A stretch of 64,000 nt of DNA from Allopontixanthobacter sediminis (GCF_009828115.1 NZ_WTYL01000001.1:682001-746000); one strand, 5' to 3'. Counted from the stretch's first letter, positions 29,877 to 40,590 are shown. Program-made: numbers and translations. The notes: a model not told the origin generated them from the sequence alone.

Positions 29877-30815
29877 ATGCTCTATTCCGCCACAAACCTG
29901 TCGCGCTTACCACTGGCTCTGGTGGCCTATGCGGCGCTCGCTATCGCTCCGGCAGCGCTGCAGGCGCAATCTTCCGTCCCAGAGCCCGCTTCCATATCCG
30001 AAAGCGCCGCAAACGATCCGATCATTATTTCAGGACTTCGTGAGGTGGAGCGCGAGATCAACAATTTCGCGACCGCGATCTCGACCAGCGAAGCCCAATC
30101 GCCGATGGCGCTTTACCGACCGGGTGACTACTGCCCGCGCGTAGTTGGCCTCGGTCCAGCGCGTGACGCAGCGATCGCACGCCGGATGATGGAAGTTGCT
30201 CGCGCGGCGGGAGTCGAACCGGCCGATGGTGATTGCGCCACGAGCGCGCTGGTGCTTTTCGCCGCGGACCCGAATGCGATGCTCGCGCAGTTCCGACGGA
30301 TGCATCCCGAATATTTCTCCGAGATCAATGGCGAAACCATCATCCACCAAGGTCGGGACGGGCCAGCGAGATCATGGAAGTTGCTCGCCCGGGTCGACCG
30401 CGGTGGCGTTCCAGTCGATGTTGGCGTTGACGATGGTGTTCAGTACATCACGGCGTATTACGCAATGTCGCGGCTCGAGGCATCAAGCCGCCCGGTGATT
30501 GCGATGTCGGTTCTGCTTATAGATACGCAGGCGATTGCCGGCCTCACCGTCCAGCAGCTGGCCGATTATGCGGTCATGCGCAGCCTGACCGAGGCGGAAC
30601 CGCGCGAGATGGAGAGCAGCCGGGTCCCCACAGTCCTGCGGGTGGTCGAGGCAGCCGATAGCGATTTGATCCCGCTCTCATTAACCAACTGGGACCTGGC
30701 CTATATCAAGACCCGCTACGCGCTCAATGTGTGGAACTTGGGCAAGAGCCAGATGGCAGCTATCCGCACCAACATGCGCCGCGAACTCCTCGACACTGGA
30801 GATGTTGCTGAATAG
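29877..30815 (+). CDS. Exported protein of unknown function
   Basis: This encodes 312 residues with a clear signal peptide (LPLALVAYAALAIAPAALQA), so it is periplasmic or secreted. The mature protein has two cysteines close to the N-terminal third (YCPRVVGL and DGDCATSAL) and otherwise a mixed sequence with no motif I can name. The 203-base spacer upstream is AT-rich around 29760-29875 (for example TTGAATAAAAAATTGCATGG) and probably carries its promoter. It stands alone between the ComEC-like gene and lexA. Its real start might be a few codons away, but ATG 29877 gives the best signal peptide. Confidence 0.8.
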   Translation: MLYSATNLSRLPLALVAYAALAIAPAALQAQSSVPEPASISESAANDPIIISGLREVEREINNFATAISTSEAQSPMALYRPGDYCPRVVGLGPARDAAIARRMMEVARAAGVEPADGDCATSALVLFAADPNAMLAQFRRMHPEYFSEINGETIIHQGRDGPARSWKLLARVDRGGVPVDVGVDDGVQYITAYYAMSRLEASSRPVIAMSVLLIDTQAIAGLTVQQLADYAVMRSLTEAEPREMESSRVPTVLRVVEAADSDLIPLSLTNWDLAYIKTRYALNVWNLGKSQMAAIRTNMRRELLDTGDVAE

Positions 30816-31163
30816 CTGCTGATTGGCCGTGTCCGGAACCACAGACGTCATCTGTATCTGTAGATCCCGCTCAAGAGCCGACAGGTCCGATTAAGGGCAG
30901 CGCCATGCATTTCGCCGACGAAGAAGTCGCTCCCAGACAGATTCCTCGTACCCGAAAGCTGCCGGACATTCATGCGGGCCAATTGCCCAACGAATTGCGC
31001 GTATCCGGCAATGTAAGGAGCGTGCTCAGCGGCGGATTTATTGCCGTGTCCGGGATATCCGCTGTTGCTGAAACGGTGTCGCACGCCGCCATTCGTTCGG
31101 GGTGAAATCAAACTAGCCGGCCGTTACCGACGAATGCGGCCGACCAATTTATGCGTAGATAAC
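30816..31163. other. Intergenic region without a convincing gene
   Basis: These 348 bases separate the exported protein from the 3' end of lexA. Short open frames exist on both strands (30905-31105 plus, 30848-31111 minus), but neither has a ribosome-binding site, a domain or a start that makes sense, and they overlap each other. A GGCCG/CGGCC inverted pair near 31120-31150 could contribute to ending the lexA transcript. I see nothing else. Confidence 0.5.
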
Positions 31164-31865
31164 TCAGTGGTAGCGCCGCAGCAGTCCCGCGAGCTTGCCT
31201 TGGACCTGAACCTGCGCCGGTTGGTAAATCTGCGGTTCGTGGCTGGGGTTTGCCGGATCGAGGCGGATCATGCCGTTTTCCCGGCGCAGATATTTCAGCG
31301 TCGCTTCCTCGTCATTGACGAGCGCGACCACGATTTCGCCGTCGCGGGCGACATTGGTACGTTTTACCAGCGCAAAATCGCCATCGAAAATGCCCGCGTC
31401 GACCATTGAGTCACCGGACACTTCCAGCGCATAATGCTCGCCCGGGCCGAGCAGCGCGGCGGGAACTGGCAGGCTGGTCTGGCCTTCCAGCGCCTCGATT
31501 GGGGCACCGGCGGCGATGCGACCGTGCAGGGGAACCTCTATCACGTCATTGGCCGGTTCATGTCGCGGCTTCGGTGACGCCTGCTGCAGCGAAACGACAT
31601 TGTCCGGAAGCGAGGATGGGGACGCGGAGCGGACGCCGCCAGATGTGGCATTTTCCGGCTGCTTCAACACTTCGAGCGCCCGCGCCCGGTTGGGCAGGCG
31701 GCGGATGAAGCCGCGTTCCTCGAGCGCGGAAATCAGGCGGTGCACGCCCGATTTGCTCTTGAGGTCGAGCGCGTCCTTCATTTCTTCGAAAGAAGGGGAA
31801 ATCCCCGTTTCTTCCAGCCGGTCCTGGATGAACCGGATAAGCTCGTGCTGTTTCGCAGTCAGCAT
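31164..31865 (-). CDS. lexA: LexA repressor (SOS response)
   Basis: This represses DNA-damage genes and self-cleaves when stimulated by RecA; 233 residues. The N-terminal winged helix-turn-helix is [20 protein letters not shown] to [10 protein letters not shown] (1-60). The linker is longer than in E. coli. The cleavage site is Ala-Gly in [11 protein letters not shown] near residue 120, the catalytic Ser lies in [10 protein letters not shown] near residue 152, and the Lys in [10 protein letters not shown] near residue 190. An SOS box 52-66 bases upstream implies autoregulation. Confidence 0.97.
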   Translation of the reverse strand: MLTAKQHELIRFIQDRLEETGISPSFEEMKDALDLKSKSGVHRLISALEERGFIRRLPNRARALEVLKQPENATSGGVRSASPSSLPDNVVSLQQASPKPRHEPANDVIEVPLHGRIAAGAPIEALEGQTSLPVPAALLGPGEHYALEVSGDSMVDAGIFDGDFALVKRTNVARDGEIVVALVNDEEATLKYLRRENGMIRLDPANPSHEPQIYQPAQVQVQGKLAGLLRRYH

Positions 31866-31916
31866 GGCGAAAAACTCCTTCGTCCGCCTGAAATGTTCCG
31901 CTCTCCGAATTATGGT

Positions 31917-31931
31917 GAACGAATACAGAAC
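31917..31931 (-). promoter_or_regulatory. SOS box upstream of lexA
   Basis: GAACGAATACAGAAC is a perfect alphaproteobacterial LexA site (GAAC-N7-GAAC, or GTTC-N7-GTTC on the other strand). It lies 52-66 bases upstream of the lexA ATG in the 99-base gap to moeA, where the lexA promoter must lie if lexA is not read from moeA. Confidence 0.85.
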
Positions 31932-31964
31932 AATTAGGCAACCAATTTCAGCAAGTCAAGCAAT

Positions 31965-33146
31965 TCAGCCATTCTGTAGCAGATAGACCGGAACATCCGT
32001 TCCCGCTTTAACCTCACCGCTGTTTTCGGGCCGTTCGATCAGGGCGTTCGCCCGGGCAAGAGCGAGAAGCGCGCTGCTATCCTGTTCCTCGAGCGGGGTG
32101 ACGGTCGAACCGGCGATACATCCGCGGAGGAATTCGCGGCGCGGGCCGGTCGCCGGAAGGTCCGTGCCCGTGTGGAAAAGATGTTGGCGGGGCAAGGGGG
32201 CGGCAGCGCCGGAAAGATGCCGCAACAGTGGTAACATAAACAGGAAGCCGGTCGCGAAACTCGACACCGGATTGCCCGGCAGGCCGAGAATAATCTGCGG
32301 CCCCTTCCGGGCCACGAGCAGCGGCTTGCCCGGTTTGATGGCCACCCGCCAGAAGTCGATTTGGGCTCCATACGCCTCTAGCGCGGGCCGGATCAGGTCA
32401 TGATCGCCCACTGACGCCCCGCCGCTGGTTACGATCAGGTCGCTTTCACAGGCGGTTTCGAGCGCAACGCTAAGCGCATCGAGTCTGTCAGGGACAGGGC
32501 CTATGTATCGGGTTTCGCACGGAATGTTCGCTGCCAATGCCGCCAGCATCGCACCGTTGCTGGCAGGAATACGGTCTGGCGGGCACTGCGCGGGACTGGC
32601 GGCAAGTTCGTCACCGCAATCGATGAAGGTAACGCGCGGTTTGCGGCGGACGGGCACGGTGCCGGCGCCCGATGCGAGGATCAGCGCGACCTGACCCGCC
32701 CCGATCCAGTTGCCCTCGCCGAGCAGCGTTTCGCCGGAAGAGAAATCGAAACCCGCGCGGCGGATGTGCTGACCGTATGCGGGCAAATCTGACGTCAGCG
32801 TCAATTCGTTGTCTTGAGACAGGGCGTTTTCCTGGATCAACACGCGGTCACTTCCCTCGGGGAGCAGGGCTCCGGTCGAGATGCGGACAGCCTCGCCGCT
32901 GCGAACCGGGCCGGAAAATGGTGCGCCGCCCCGGCTCTCGCCGATTATCCGCCACGGACCCTGGCCAGATATCGCGTAACCGTCCATCGCTGACAAATCT
33001 GCGGGGGGCTGGCTACGGCCGGCAATCAGCGGGGTGGCAAGGTACCGTGCGAGGCTGGCCGCCACCGGCACGATTTCAATGTCGAGAGGTTCCGCCAACG
33101 CCAGCAGCCTCGCCTGGGCTTGTTCGAGCGGCAGCGGCGGGTTCAT
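31965..33146 (-). CDS. moeA: Molybdopterin molybdenumtransferase
   Basis: This inserts molybdate into adenylylated molybdopterin in the last step of molybdenum cofactor synthesis; 393 residues. Markers are [10 protein letters not shown] near residue 52, [18 protein letters not shown] near residue 90, [14 protein letters not shown] near residue 240 and [20 protein letters not shown] near residue 282. All four MoeA domains appear present. Its ATG overlaps the moaC stop by 4 bases, so it is co-translated with moaC downstream of the trp genes. lexA follows after 99 bases. Confidence 0.96.
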   Translation of the reverse strand: MNPPLPLEQAQARLLALAEPLDIEIVPVAASLARYLATPLIAGRSQPPADLSAMDGYAISGQGPWRIIGESRGGAPFSGPVRSGEAVRISTGALLPEGSDRVLIQENALSQDNELTLTSDLPAYGQHIRRAGFDFSSGETLLGEGNWIGAGQVALILASGAGTVPVRRKPRVTFIDCGDELAASPAQCPPDRIPASNGAMLAALAANIPCETRYIGPVPDRLDALSVALETACESDLIVTSGGASVGDHDLIRPALEAYGAQIDFWRVAIKPGKPLLVARKGPQIILGLPGNPVSSFATGFLFMLPLLRHLSGAAAPLPRQHLFHTGTDLPATGPRREFLRGCIAGSTVTPLEEQDSSALLALARANALIERPENSGEVKAGTDVPVYLLQNG

Positions 33147-33616
33147 GCCGGGGCGCGCCAGTCGCCTGATTTCCCGCCGGTTTTGGACAGCAGGCGGATA
33201 TCCGCGATGGTCATGGCCTTGTCGATCGCCTTGGCCATGTCGTAAATTGTCAGGAGCGCAACAGAAGTGGCTGTAAGTGCTTCCATTTCCACGCCCGTCT
33301 TGCCGTCCAGCGTTGCAGTGGCGGTTGCCCGCAGGCCGCCATCGTCGAACGCGAATTCGATGCTGACAGAATCCAGTGCTAGGGGGTGACAGAGAGGGAT
33401 CAGTTCGCCGACTTTTTTCGCCGCCATGATCCCCGCGATCCGCGCTGCTGCCAGCACATCGCCTTTCGGAACTTCGCCGTCCCGTATCGCCGATAACGCC
33501 TCTGCGGACATGGCTATACGACCGGTAGCGACTGCCGTGCGACGGGTCACTGGCTTGCCGCCGACATCGACCATCCGGGCGTTGCCCTGTTCGTCGAGAT
33601 GGGTCAGCTTGCTCAT
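33143..33616 (-). CDS. moaC: Cyclic pyranopterin monophosphate synthase
   Basis: This forms cyclic pyranopterin monophosphate, the first stable intermediate of molybdenum cofactor synthesis; 157 residues. ATG 33616 gives the normal N-terminus [20 protein letters not shown]. The active-site motifs are LIPLCHPL near residue 72 and [20 protein letters not shown] near residue 110. It starts one base after the trpC stop and overlaps moeA, tying cofactor synthesis to the trp transcript. Confidence 0.97.
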   Translation of the reverse strand: MSKLTHLDEQGNARMVDVGGKPVTRRTAVATGRIAMSAEALSAIRDGEVPKGDVLAAARIAGIMAAKKVGELIPLCHPLALDSVSIEFAFDDGGLRATATATLDGKTGVEMEALTATSVALLTIYDMAKAIDKAMTIADIRLLSKTGGKSGDWRAPA

Positions 33617-33617
33617 A

Positions 33618-34403
33618 TCAGCCCTCCAGCAGTCTCCGCGTTGCCGCCGCGACGTCATCTTCGCGCATCAGGCTTTCGCCGACAAGGAAGGTGCGGACCC
33701 CGCTACGGGCTAGCCGCAGGCAGTCGGCATGGTCGGCGATGCCGCTTTCCCCCACCAGCAGAGTGCCTTCGGGGGCAAGGGGGACCAGCCGCTCGGTAAC
33801 ACCCAAATCGGTGACGAAGCGCTTCAAATCGCGGTTGTTGACCCCGATCAGGCGGGATTGAAGGCGCGCGGCGCGCTCCATTTCGGCTTCGTCATGGACT
33901 TCCACCAGTACATCCATCCCGTGTTCCATTGCAGCGGCTTCGATCTCCGCCATCTGGATGTCGTCAAGCGCCGCCACGATGATCAGGATCGCGTCCGCCC
34001 CGATGGCGCGCGCTTCCGCGACCTGCCAGATATCGACCATGAAATCCTTGCGCAGGACCGGCAAGGTGCACGCTGCCCGCGCCGCGACAAGATAATCCTC
34101 GTGACCTTGGAAATACGGTGCATCGGTAAGCACCGAGAGGCACGCCGCGCCGCCCTGTTCATAGGCCACCGCGTGGTCTGCCGGGCGAAAATCTTCGCGT
34201 ATCAACCCTTTGGAGGGCGAAGCTTTCTTGATTTCCGCGATCAGTCCAAAGCCATCGGCGGACTTCGCGGCCAGAGCATTGCGAAAACCGCGCGGCGCGC
34301 TCTGCCCACGGGCGCGCTCTTCCAGTGCAGACAGTGACGTCGCCGCCTTGCGTACCGCAACTTCGCCGCGCTTGACGCCGCAGATTTCCTCGAGCTTGTT
34401 CAT
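33618..34403 (-). CDS. trpC: Indole-3-glycerol phosphate synthase
   Basis: This is a TIM-barrel enzyme of tryptophan synthesis, 261 residues, not fused to TrpF. ATG 34403 is chosen because it overlaps the trpD stop by 4 bases and gives the normal N-terminus [16 protein letters not shown]. Catalytic motifs are [14 protein letters not shown] (catalytic Lys near residue 55), VLRKDFMVD near 112, [10 protein letters not shown] near 180 and VGESGI near 212. Confidence 0.97.
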   Translation of the reverse strand: MNKLEEICGVKRGEVAVRKAATSLSALEERARGQSAPRGFRNALAAKSADGFGLIAEIKKASPSKGLIREDFRPADHAVAYEQGGAACLSVLTDAPYFQGHEDYLVAARAACTLPVLRKDFMVDIWQVAEARAIGADAILIIVAALDDIQMAEIEAAAMEHGMDVLVEVHDEAEMERAARLQSRLIGVNNRDLKRFVTDLGVTERLVPLAPEGTLLVGESGIADHADCLRLARSGVRTFLVGESLMREDDVAAATRRLLEG

Positions 34404-35392
34404 TGGGCCATCTCGATCCAGCGTTCGAGCAAAGTCTGCGCGGCGCCAGAATCCAGCGCCTCTGCCGCCATCGCGGCACCTTCGGCCCAATCGTTCGCCG
34501 CGTCCGCCACCATGAGCGCACCGGCGGCGTTGAACATCACCGCATCGCGGTAGGGGCCGGGAACGCCCTGCAGCAACGCCAACAGCGCCTTGGCGTTATG
34601 CGCCGCGTCGCCGCCGCGAATGGCCTGGACCGTGGCATGTTCCAACCCGGCCATAGGCGCGTCGACGCGCTTCATCTCGAAGCTGTCGCCGCGCACGTCG
34701 GCCACTTCGTTCCCGCCCGCGAGGCTTAGTTCATCGAGACCTTCGTCGCCCGACACGATCATCGTCCGTTCGGTGCCCAGCCGCGCCTTGGCAGCAGCGT
34801 AGATCGGCACATAGGCGGGCCGCGCGATCCCGATGAGCTGGCGCTTGACCCCGGCGGGGTTGGAGAGCGGCCCCATCAGGTTGAAAATCGTCCGGATGCC
34901 CAGTTTCTGGCGAATGGGCTGGATTCGGCCCATTGCCGGATGGTGGTTCTTGGCGAACAGGAAGCAGATGCCGATTTCGGCAAGGGTCCTTTCCGCCGTT
35001 CGCCCGACGGCTTCCATGTCCAGCCCGAGGGCTTCGAGCGTATCGGCTGCGCCGGATTTGGAGGAGGCAGCGCGGTTGCCGTGCTTGGCAACCGGCACCC
35101 CTGCCGCCGCAACCACCAAGCTGACCGCAGTGGACACGTTCAGCGTGTGATGCCCATCACCGCCGGTGCCGCATACGTCGATGGCGTTTTCCGGTGCGGC
35201 TATCGGGATAAGTCGGGCCCTTAGCGCGCGCGCGGCGCCGGCGATTTCCTCGGATGTTTCACTGCGTTCGGACAGCAGCACCAGGAACCGGGCAATTTCT
35301 TCTTCGCTGGTTTCGCCGTCGAGGATGGTACCGAAAACCTGCTCGGCTTCAGCTTCGGATAAGTGTTGGTCGGCGGACGGGAGGTCGGTCAT
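34400..35392 (-). CDS. trpD: Anthranilate phosphoribosyltransferase
   Basis: This transfers phosphoribose from PRPP to anthranilate; 330 residues. The PRPP-binding glycine-rich motif [19 protein letters not shown] is near residue 77. [20 protein letters not shown] near 105 and [19 protein letters not shown] near residue 150 are family markers. It overlaps trpG and trpC by 4 bases each. Confidence 0.98.
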   Translation of the reverse strand: MTDLPSADQHLSEAEAEQVFGTILDGETSEEEIARFLVLLSERSETSEEIAGAARALRARLIPIAAPENAIDVCGTGGDGHHTLNVSTAVSLVVAAAGVPVAKHGNRAASSKSGAADTLEALGLDMEAVGRTAERTLAEIGICFLFAKNHHPAMGRIQPIRQKLGIRTIFNLMGPLSNPAGVKRQLIGIARPAYVPIYAAAKARLGTERTMIVSGDEGLDELSLAGGNEVADVRGDSFEMKRVDAPMAGLEHATVQAIRGGDAAHNAKALLALLQGVPGPYRDAVMFNAAGALMVADAANDWAEGAAMAAEALDSGAAQTLLERWIEMAQ

Positions 35393-35988
35393 GCGAGGGC
35401 CTTCGCTTCAAGGCCGCACAGCGCCATGAAATTCGCCAGCAGCGCGTGGCCGTGTTCGGTCGCGATGCTTTCTGGATGGAACTGGACACCGTGGATCGGT
35501 AGTTCCGTATGTCGAAAACCCATGATCGCGGTTCCGTCCAGTCCAGGGGTTTCACTGGTGGCGTTCACCTGAAGTGCGGCGGGAACATCTTCGACAATCA
35601 GCGAGTGATAACGGGTAGCGATGAAGGGCGAGGGCAGGCCAGCGAATACGCCGCAGCCGTCGTGGGTGACGGGGGAGGTCTTGCCGTGCATCAGGCCGCC
35701 GCGAACGACTTTGCCGCCGAAATGCTGGCCAATCGCCTGATGACCCAGGCACACGCCCAGCAACGGCATCCCTGCATCGGCGCACGCGGCGACGAGATCT
35801 AGGCTGATGCCCGCTTCGTTCGGGGTGCAGGGACCGGGCGAGATGAGAATGCCGCGCGCGCCGGATTTCACTGCTTCGCTCGCAGACAAGGCGTCGTTGC
35901 GCTCCACCCGCACATCCGCGCCCAGTTCCATCAGATAATGGACCAGGTTGAAGGTGAAGCTGTCGTAATTGTCGATCACCAGAATCAT
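35389..35988 (-). CDS. trpG: Anthranilate synthase component II (glutamine amidotransferase)
   Basis: This supplies ammonia from glutamine to TrpE; 199 residues. The triad is the Cys of [12 protein letters not shown] near residue 79 and the His and Glu of GVQFHPES near residue 168. [18 protein letters not shown] is the usual N-terminus. The same subunit may also serve folate synthesis if no separate pabA exists. ATG 35988 overlaps the stop of the upstream lipoprotein gene. Confidence 0.97.
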   Translation of the reverse strand: MILVIDNYDSFTFNLVHYLMELGADVRVERNDALSASEAVKSGARGILISPGPCTPNEAGISLDLVAACADAGMPLLGVCLGHQAIGQHFGGKVVRGGLMHGKTSPVTHDGCGVFAGLPSPFIATRYHSLIVEDVPAALQVNATSETPGLDGTAIMGFRHTELPIHGVQFHPESIATEHGHALLANFMALCGLEAKALA

Positions 35989-36839
35989 GACGGCGCTTTC
36001 TGCCTGTTTTCCACCACGATCAAGGGACCGATGGGAACGCTGGTGTCCATCCGGCCTGTCGCCGGATCCCACAGCGACGACACATTGCCGTCGAGATAGA
36101 GCGCGTTCGGCGTCTTGAGCACATCGCGATAGAACCGGGCCAGCTTGCCGAAGGACAGCGGTCCTTCCGAAATCACGAAATGTGCGCGGCCATCCGGGCC
36201 CACCCCGACACCGTTGCGGATCATGCGGGACGGGCCGTCCTCGGTGATTTCCGGATGCAGTTTGCCGGCAATCACCAGCATCGGCCCGGACTGGGTACCG
36301 AATTGCGGACGGTCGCCGACCTGCGCATAGAAATCGTCGGCGGTGCGGATCTGCCACTTGCCGCCGCTGCCGTAGAACACACCGTTGGGCTTTAGGTGGA
36401 AATTTCCCGGCCCATCGGCGCGGCTGAGTTCCTTCAGGCGCTCGGAATTTTCGACATAATAACCGATCGGCTTGCCTTCACCGTCATACATCCCGCCGTT
36501 CATCGCAAAGGCCACCGGCGCCGCATCGGCTGATCGAGCCGCCGCCAACGCCGCAAAGCTCCGGTAGGGAGCGCCGCCAGCCGGCGCCAGGTCCATCGAC
36601 ACCATGTGCGTCGCGGGATCGGCGATACAATGCGTCAGCGGTACGTCTTCGAATGTAACGCTGGTGCAAGCGGAAGCGATCGCCGGTTCGGTCGGTTCCG
36701 CAATGGGGACGGCGACTACATCCGCCTTTCCGCTGCCGATCTCGGTTCGCATGACCGGCTGGCCTTCGGGTTCCGGGCCGCAGCCCGCGAGCAGGACGGG
36801 CAAAATCGCAGCCCGTGACAATATTGCCGCGAGCTTCAT
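35985..36839 (-). CDS. Lipoprotein with phosphodiester glycosidase (NAGPA-type) domain, inside the trp operon
   Basis: This encodes 284 residues. The N-terminus is a lipoprotein signal ([11 protein letters not shown]), so the mature protein is likely membrane-anchored in the periplasm. The body matches the phosphodiester glycosidase family (PF09992): [72 protein letters not shown] and [13 protein letters not shown] in the correct order. Such enzymes remove sugar caps from phosphodiesters. It overlaps trpE and trpG by 4 bases on either side, so it is embedded in the operon although no tryptophan role is obvious. Confidence 0.87.
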   Translation of the reverse strand: MKLAAILSRAAILPVLLAGCGPEPEGQPVMRTEIGSGKADVVAVPIAEPTEPAIASACTSVTFEDVPLTHCIADPATHMVSMDLAPAGGAPYRSFAALAAARSADAAPVAFAMNGGMYDGEGKPIGYYVENSERLKELSRADGPGNFHLKPNGVFYGSGGKWQIRTADDFYAQVGDRPQFGTQSGPMLVIAGKLHPEITEDGPSRMIRNGVGVGPDGRAHFVISEGPLSFGKLARFYRDVLKTPNALYLDGNVSSLWDPATGRMDTSVPIGPLIVVENRQKAPS

Positions 36840-38359
36840 TGGCCGAAGCCCGGCTCGGCAGCGATGCGACCGGCTTCGCGCGCGGCGGCGATCAGCGCAC
36901 CGGCCTTGGCCTCGCATTCGCGCTGTTCGTAAAGTGGATCGCTGTCGGCGACGATACCGGCGCCCGCCTGAACATGCATGATCCCGTCCTTCACCACCGC
37001 GGTACGCAGGACGATGCAGCTGTCGACCGACCCGTCCGGTGCGAAATAGCCGACGCCGCCAGCATAGGCTCCGCGTGTTTCGGGTTCCAGTTCGGCAATG
37101 ACTTCGCAGGCGCGGATTTTCGGCGCGCCGCTGACGGTTCCGGCAGGAAAACCGGCAAACATGGCGTCGAGTGCGTCATGCGCGGGATCGAGCTGGCCGA
37201 CGACGTTGCTGACGATGTGCATCACGTGGCTGTAGCGTTCGACGGTGTAGCTGGCGGTCACCTCGACCGTGCCGCGCTGCGCCACCCGGCCGACATCGTT
37301 GCGGCCAAGGTCGAGAAGCATCAGGTGCTCAGCGCGTTCCTTCGGATCGGCGAGCAGGCTGGCTTCTGCCGCATCGTCTTCCGCCGCATTGGCTCCGCGC
37401 GGGCGGGTCCCGGCGATCGGGCGGATCGTCACCTCCCCATCGCGGACACGAACCAGGATTTCCGGGCTGGACCCGACAACCGCAAAGCCCGGCAGGTCGA
37501 GGAAGTAGAGGAATGGCGAGGGATTGACCCGGCGAAGCGCACGGTAGAGCGCCAGCGGAGGCAGCGGGAACGGGCAGGTAAACCGCTGCGCCAACACCAC
37601 CTGGAAGATGTCGCCCGCCTCGATATAATCTTTCGCCCGCAGGACCATTTCGCGGTACTGGCCGTCCGCCATCACCGGCGACAGCGCCAGGTCCGGCAGG
37701 TCGGCTGTTGGCGCGGAAACCGGAGCGGCCCGGGACAGCCTGCGCAGCGCCTCGTCGATGCGTTCACCGCCAGCTTCCACGGACTTCGCCGGATCGAAAT
37801 CGCTGGCCCACAGCGGGGCGATCGCGAACAATTCCTGCGTCAGCCCGTCGAACACCAGGATCAAGGTCGGGCGCACGAACAGCATGTCGGGCAGGTCGAG
37901 CGGATTGTCCGGCGCGCGGGGGAGTTTTTCGACCAGACCGATGGTTTCGTAGCCGAAATACCCCACGAGGCAGGCCAAGGCAGGGGGCAGGCCCGCAGGC
38001 ACGTCGATGCGGCATTCCGCCACCAGCGAGCGAAGTGCCTCGATTGCGCCATCCGCCGACGGTTCGAAAAGTTCACGATCCGTCTGCCATGTGCGGTTGA
38101 TTTCAGCGGCATTGCCCGATGCGCGAAACACCAGGTCCGGGTCGAGGCCGAGCAGGCTGTAGCGCCCGCGCACCTCGCCTCCTTCGACGGATTCGAGCAG
38201 GAAGTCGCCGCGCCCGGCTTCGATCAGCTTGAGCGCCGCGCCGACCGGCGTTTCGGTGTCCGCGACAACCTTGCGCCAGACCAGCGCCGGTTGCCCCGCC
38301 GAGAGCGAGGCAATGGCATCGTCCGAGTTTTCGGGCAAATGTCCGGCGGCCGCGATCAT
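36836..38359 (-). CDS. trpE: Anthranilate synthase component I
   Basis: This converts chorismate to anthranilate with ammonia from TrpG; 507 residues from ATG 38359 (an open frame continues upstream but lacks the usual start). The N-terminal part has the feedback-site motif LLESVEGGEVRGRYSLLGLD near residue 50. The chorismate domain shows FLYFLDLPGFAVVGSSPEIL, IRPIAGTRPRGANAAEDDA, LLDLGRNDVGRVA, FPAGTVSGAPKIRA and the C-terminal QAGAGIVADSDP. It is first in the tightly overlapping trpE-lipoprotein-trpG-trpD-trpC set. No leader peptide or attenuator was obvious in the short gap to the PpiD-like gene. Confidence 0.97.
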   Translation of the reverse strand: MIAAAGHLPENSDDAIASLSAGQPALVWRKVVADTETPVGAALKLIEAGRGDFLLESVEGGEVRGRYSLLGLDPDLVFRASGNAAEINRTWQTDRELFEPSADGAIEALRSLVAECRIDVPAGLPPALACLVGYFGYETIGLVEKLPRAPDNPLDLPDMLFVRPTLILVFDGLTQELFAIAPLWASDFDPAKSVEAGGERIDEALRRLSRAAPVSAPTADLPDLALSPVMADGQYREMVLRAKDYIEAGDIFQVVLAQRFTCPFPLPPLALYRALRRVNPSPFLYFLDLPGFAVVGSSPEILVRVRDGEVTIRPIAGTRPRGANAAEDDAAEASLLADPKERAEHLMLLDLGRNDVGRVAQRGTVEVTASYTVERYSHVMHIVSNVVGQLDPAHDALDAMFAGFPAGTVSGAPKIRACEVIAELEPETRGAYAGGVGYFAPDGSVDSCIVLRTAVVKDGIMHVQAGAGIVADSDPLYEQRECEAKAGALIAAAREAGRIAAEPGFGQ

Positions 38360-38414
38360 CCCGGGTTTCCTGTCTGAGTATGGCCTGTTGAAATTCCGGC
38401 CAAACGGATATTGT

Positions 38415-40349
38415 TCAATTTTCGCCGGACAGCTGCTTGCGGACCGCATCGATCGCGGCCGCGTTGCGTTCGACACCAAGTTCCTCGCGCATCGCGACAC
38501 GCAGCTGGTCAGCATATTCGCGCGCGATCAGCTGGCCCAATTCCTGCTTCGTCTGCTGGAATTCGGGATCATCCTTGGCGATTGTGCCCGGTTCGATATC
38601 GTCGAGATCGACCACGAACCAGCCAGCGTTCTGCGGCCCTTCCAGTTTCTTCGACGTGCCTTCCGCCATGCTGAACAGCAATGCGAGCGGTGCGGGCACC
38701 TGCCGGCCGCGGGCCGACAGTTCCTCACGCGACATCGCGATGGCATCGACCGGAGGCAGTTGCCGCTCTTCCTGGCTCATCGCCTGTGCCAGCGTCGCTC
38801 CGCCGGCCAGCCTTTTCAGGACCCGATCGGCAGCGGCTTTGGCCGCCTTGGAACCTTCTGCCTGCCGCCATGCCTGGACTACGGCGTCGCGGATTTCGCT
38901 TAATGGAGCGGCCGCGGAAGGCGTTATATTGCTGACTTCGAACATCAGGAATGTCTCGCCCCGCTCGACTTCGGCAAGCTGTGGTTCGCCTTCTTCCATG
39001 GCGAACGCGGTCTTGAGTGCGGGGGCGAGGACTGGCGGGGCGCCTTCATTTTCGCTGCCATAAACCTGGCCGGTACCAAGCAATGGCTTGGTGGTCTGCA
39101 CCTCCAGTTCAAGTTCGCGGGCCACTTCGGCAAGCGCTTCGCCGCTTTCGAGGCGTTCTTCGATGTCGGCGGTCAGATCGGACAGGGCGAGGCGGCGCTT
39201 CTCGGCGCGCAGGGTCTCGGTGATTTCAGGTGTTGCCTGCGCCAGGCCTCGGCCAGCAGTCCGTTCGACATTGTCGACCCGGATGACATGCCAGCCAAGG
39301 CCGCTGCGGGCGGGGGCGGCAAGTGTGCCCTGGCCCGCAGCGAAGGCGGCTTCGGCGACGGCGGAGGAGGTCTGCGCGGCCATCGCCGGACGGGCGAGCG
39401 GGCCAAGCTTGGCTACCGCCAAACCAGCTTCGCTGGCTGCAGTTTCCAGCGAACCGCCGCCCTGGACACGGGCCCGGATCGCGTTCGCGGCCTGCTGGGT
39501 CGGCACGATCAACTGACTGAAGCTACGCGCTTCGCTCGCGGCGTAATTCTGGCGGTCGCGTTCGTAGCGAGCCGCGATCTCGGCCTGTGTCGGCTCGGCA
39601 GCTTCGCCGATCGCACTCACGTCAAAGGTGGCGTAACGAAGCACGCGCCGTTCGGGACGGATATAATCACCGCGATTGGCCGTATAGAAAGCCTGCAGTT
39701 GGTTGTTGGTCGGTCCGGCTTCGGGAGCGAAAGCGAGGCTGGGGATCAGCCCGATCGAACCTTGACGGTTTTCCTTGAGCAGCACGGCGTAGCGGCTGAC
39801 CAGTTTGTCCGGCATGACGGCGCCGAACGATGCGGGGACAAGCACCTGCTTTGCGAGCAGGCTGCCGGCGAGATCGTTGCGCACCAGCGAATCGGTCAGT
39901 CCCTGGGTAGACAGCGCCTGGCGGTAGGCCTGTTCGTCGAAATTACCGTCTGCGCCGCGGAACGCCGGGATCGCGATGATTTCGCTGTTGACCAGATTAT
40001 CGCCCGCACGCAGCCCGTATTTCCGGGCGAAGCCTGCAATCGCGGAGCGGTCGATCAGCTGATCGAGCACTTCCTCGAGGCCACCCTGCTGCAGGAATGC
40101 CGGCATCGAAATGAGCGGGTTCTGTTGCCGGGCCGAATCAAGCGCCGAAGTTGCCGACGTGCTGAGCTCGCTCGAATCGATCTTCTCACCGCCGACCACC
40201 GCCACTCGGTTACCGCCGGCAACGCCGCCGAACGTCCCGCTGCTGGACACGTCCATCGCGGCAAAGGCGAAGGCAATCAGGGCAAGGAAGGCAAGCGCGA
40301 CCGCGATCCCGATTTTGGACGAAAGAAATTTACGGAAGACACTGATCAT
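38415..40349 (-). CDS. PpiD-like peptidylprolyl isomerase/chaperone with SurA_N and parvulin-type regions
   Basis: This encodes 644 residues from ATG 40349. A single N-terminal membrane helix (KIGIAVALAFLALIAFAFAA, residues 11-30) anchors a periplasmic body, as in PpiD. The SurA_N-like segment covers about 35-240, with the typical VAVVGGEKIDSSEL opening. A parvulin-like region lies near 260-370 (SFSQLIVPTQQAANAIRARV, then LGWHVIRVDNVE). It probably helps outer-membrane and periplasmic protein folding at the Sec exit. It may read through into trpE, whose start is 56 bases downstream. Confidence 0.88.
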   Translation of the reverse strand: MISVFRKFLSSKIGIAVALAFLALIAFAFAAMDVSSSGTFGGVAGGNRVAVVGGEKIDSSELSTSATSALDSARQQNPLISMPAFLQQGGLEEVLDQLIDRSAIAGFARKYGLRAGDNLVNSEIIAIPAFRGADGNFDEQAYRQALSTQGLTDSLVRNDLAGSLLAKQVLVPASFGAVMPDKLVSRYAVLLKENRQGSIGLIPSLAFAPEAGPTNNQLQAFYTANRGDYIRPERRVLRYATFDVSAIGEAAEPTQAEIAARYERDRQNYAASEARSFSQLIVPTQQAANAIRARVQGGGSLETAASEAGLAVAKLGPLARPAMAAQTSSAVAEAAFAAGQGTLAAPARSGLGWHVIRVDNVERTAGRGLAQATPEITETLRAEKRRLALSDLTADIEERLESGEALAEVARELELEVQTTKPLLGTGQVYGSENEGAPPVLAPALKTAFAMEEGEPQLAEVERGETFLMFEVSNITPSAAAPLSEIRDAVVQAWRQAEGSKAAKAAADRVLKRLAGGATLAQAMSQEERQLPPVDAIAMSREELSARGRQVPAPLALLFSMAEGTSKKLEGPQNAGWFVVDLDDIEPGTIAKDDPEFQQTKQELGQLIAREYADQLRVAMREELGVERNAAAIDAVRKQLSGEN

Positions 40350-40590
40350 GGTGCTGGGCGAATCCAATTATGGGCTTTGCGCAGCGCGCCGCCCGGTGCA
40401 GGTGGTGATTTCTCGGCCCGCCTTATCCGTCCTGCGGTGTTGTCGCAACAGGGCGGCAAGTGTTTTGACCTGAAGGCAACTTCGCACTAGGCGGACGGTC
40501 CCGGTGGCACCATATGGCGCCTGAACCGGTTGGAAAACTTCTCAGACTTGCCTTCAATCACTCCCCCAGATCAGTTTTCAGGAAATCAAT

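Noticed and set aside
30848-31111. Short minus-strand ORF downstream of lexA
   Set aside because: No ribosome-binding site or motif, and it overlaps an equally open plus-strand frame.
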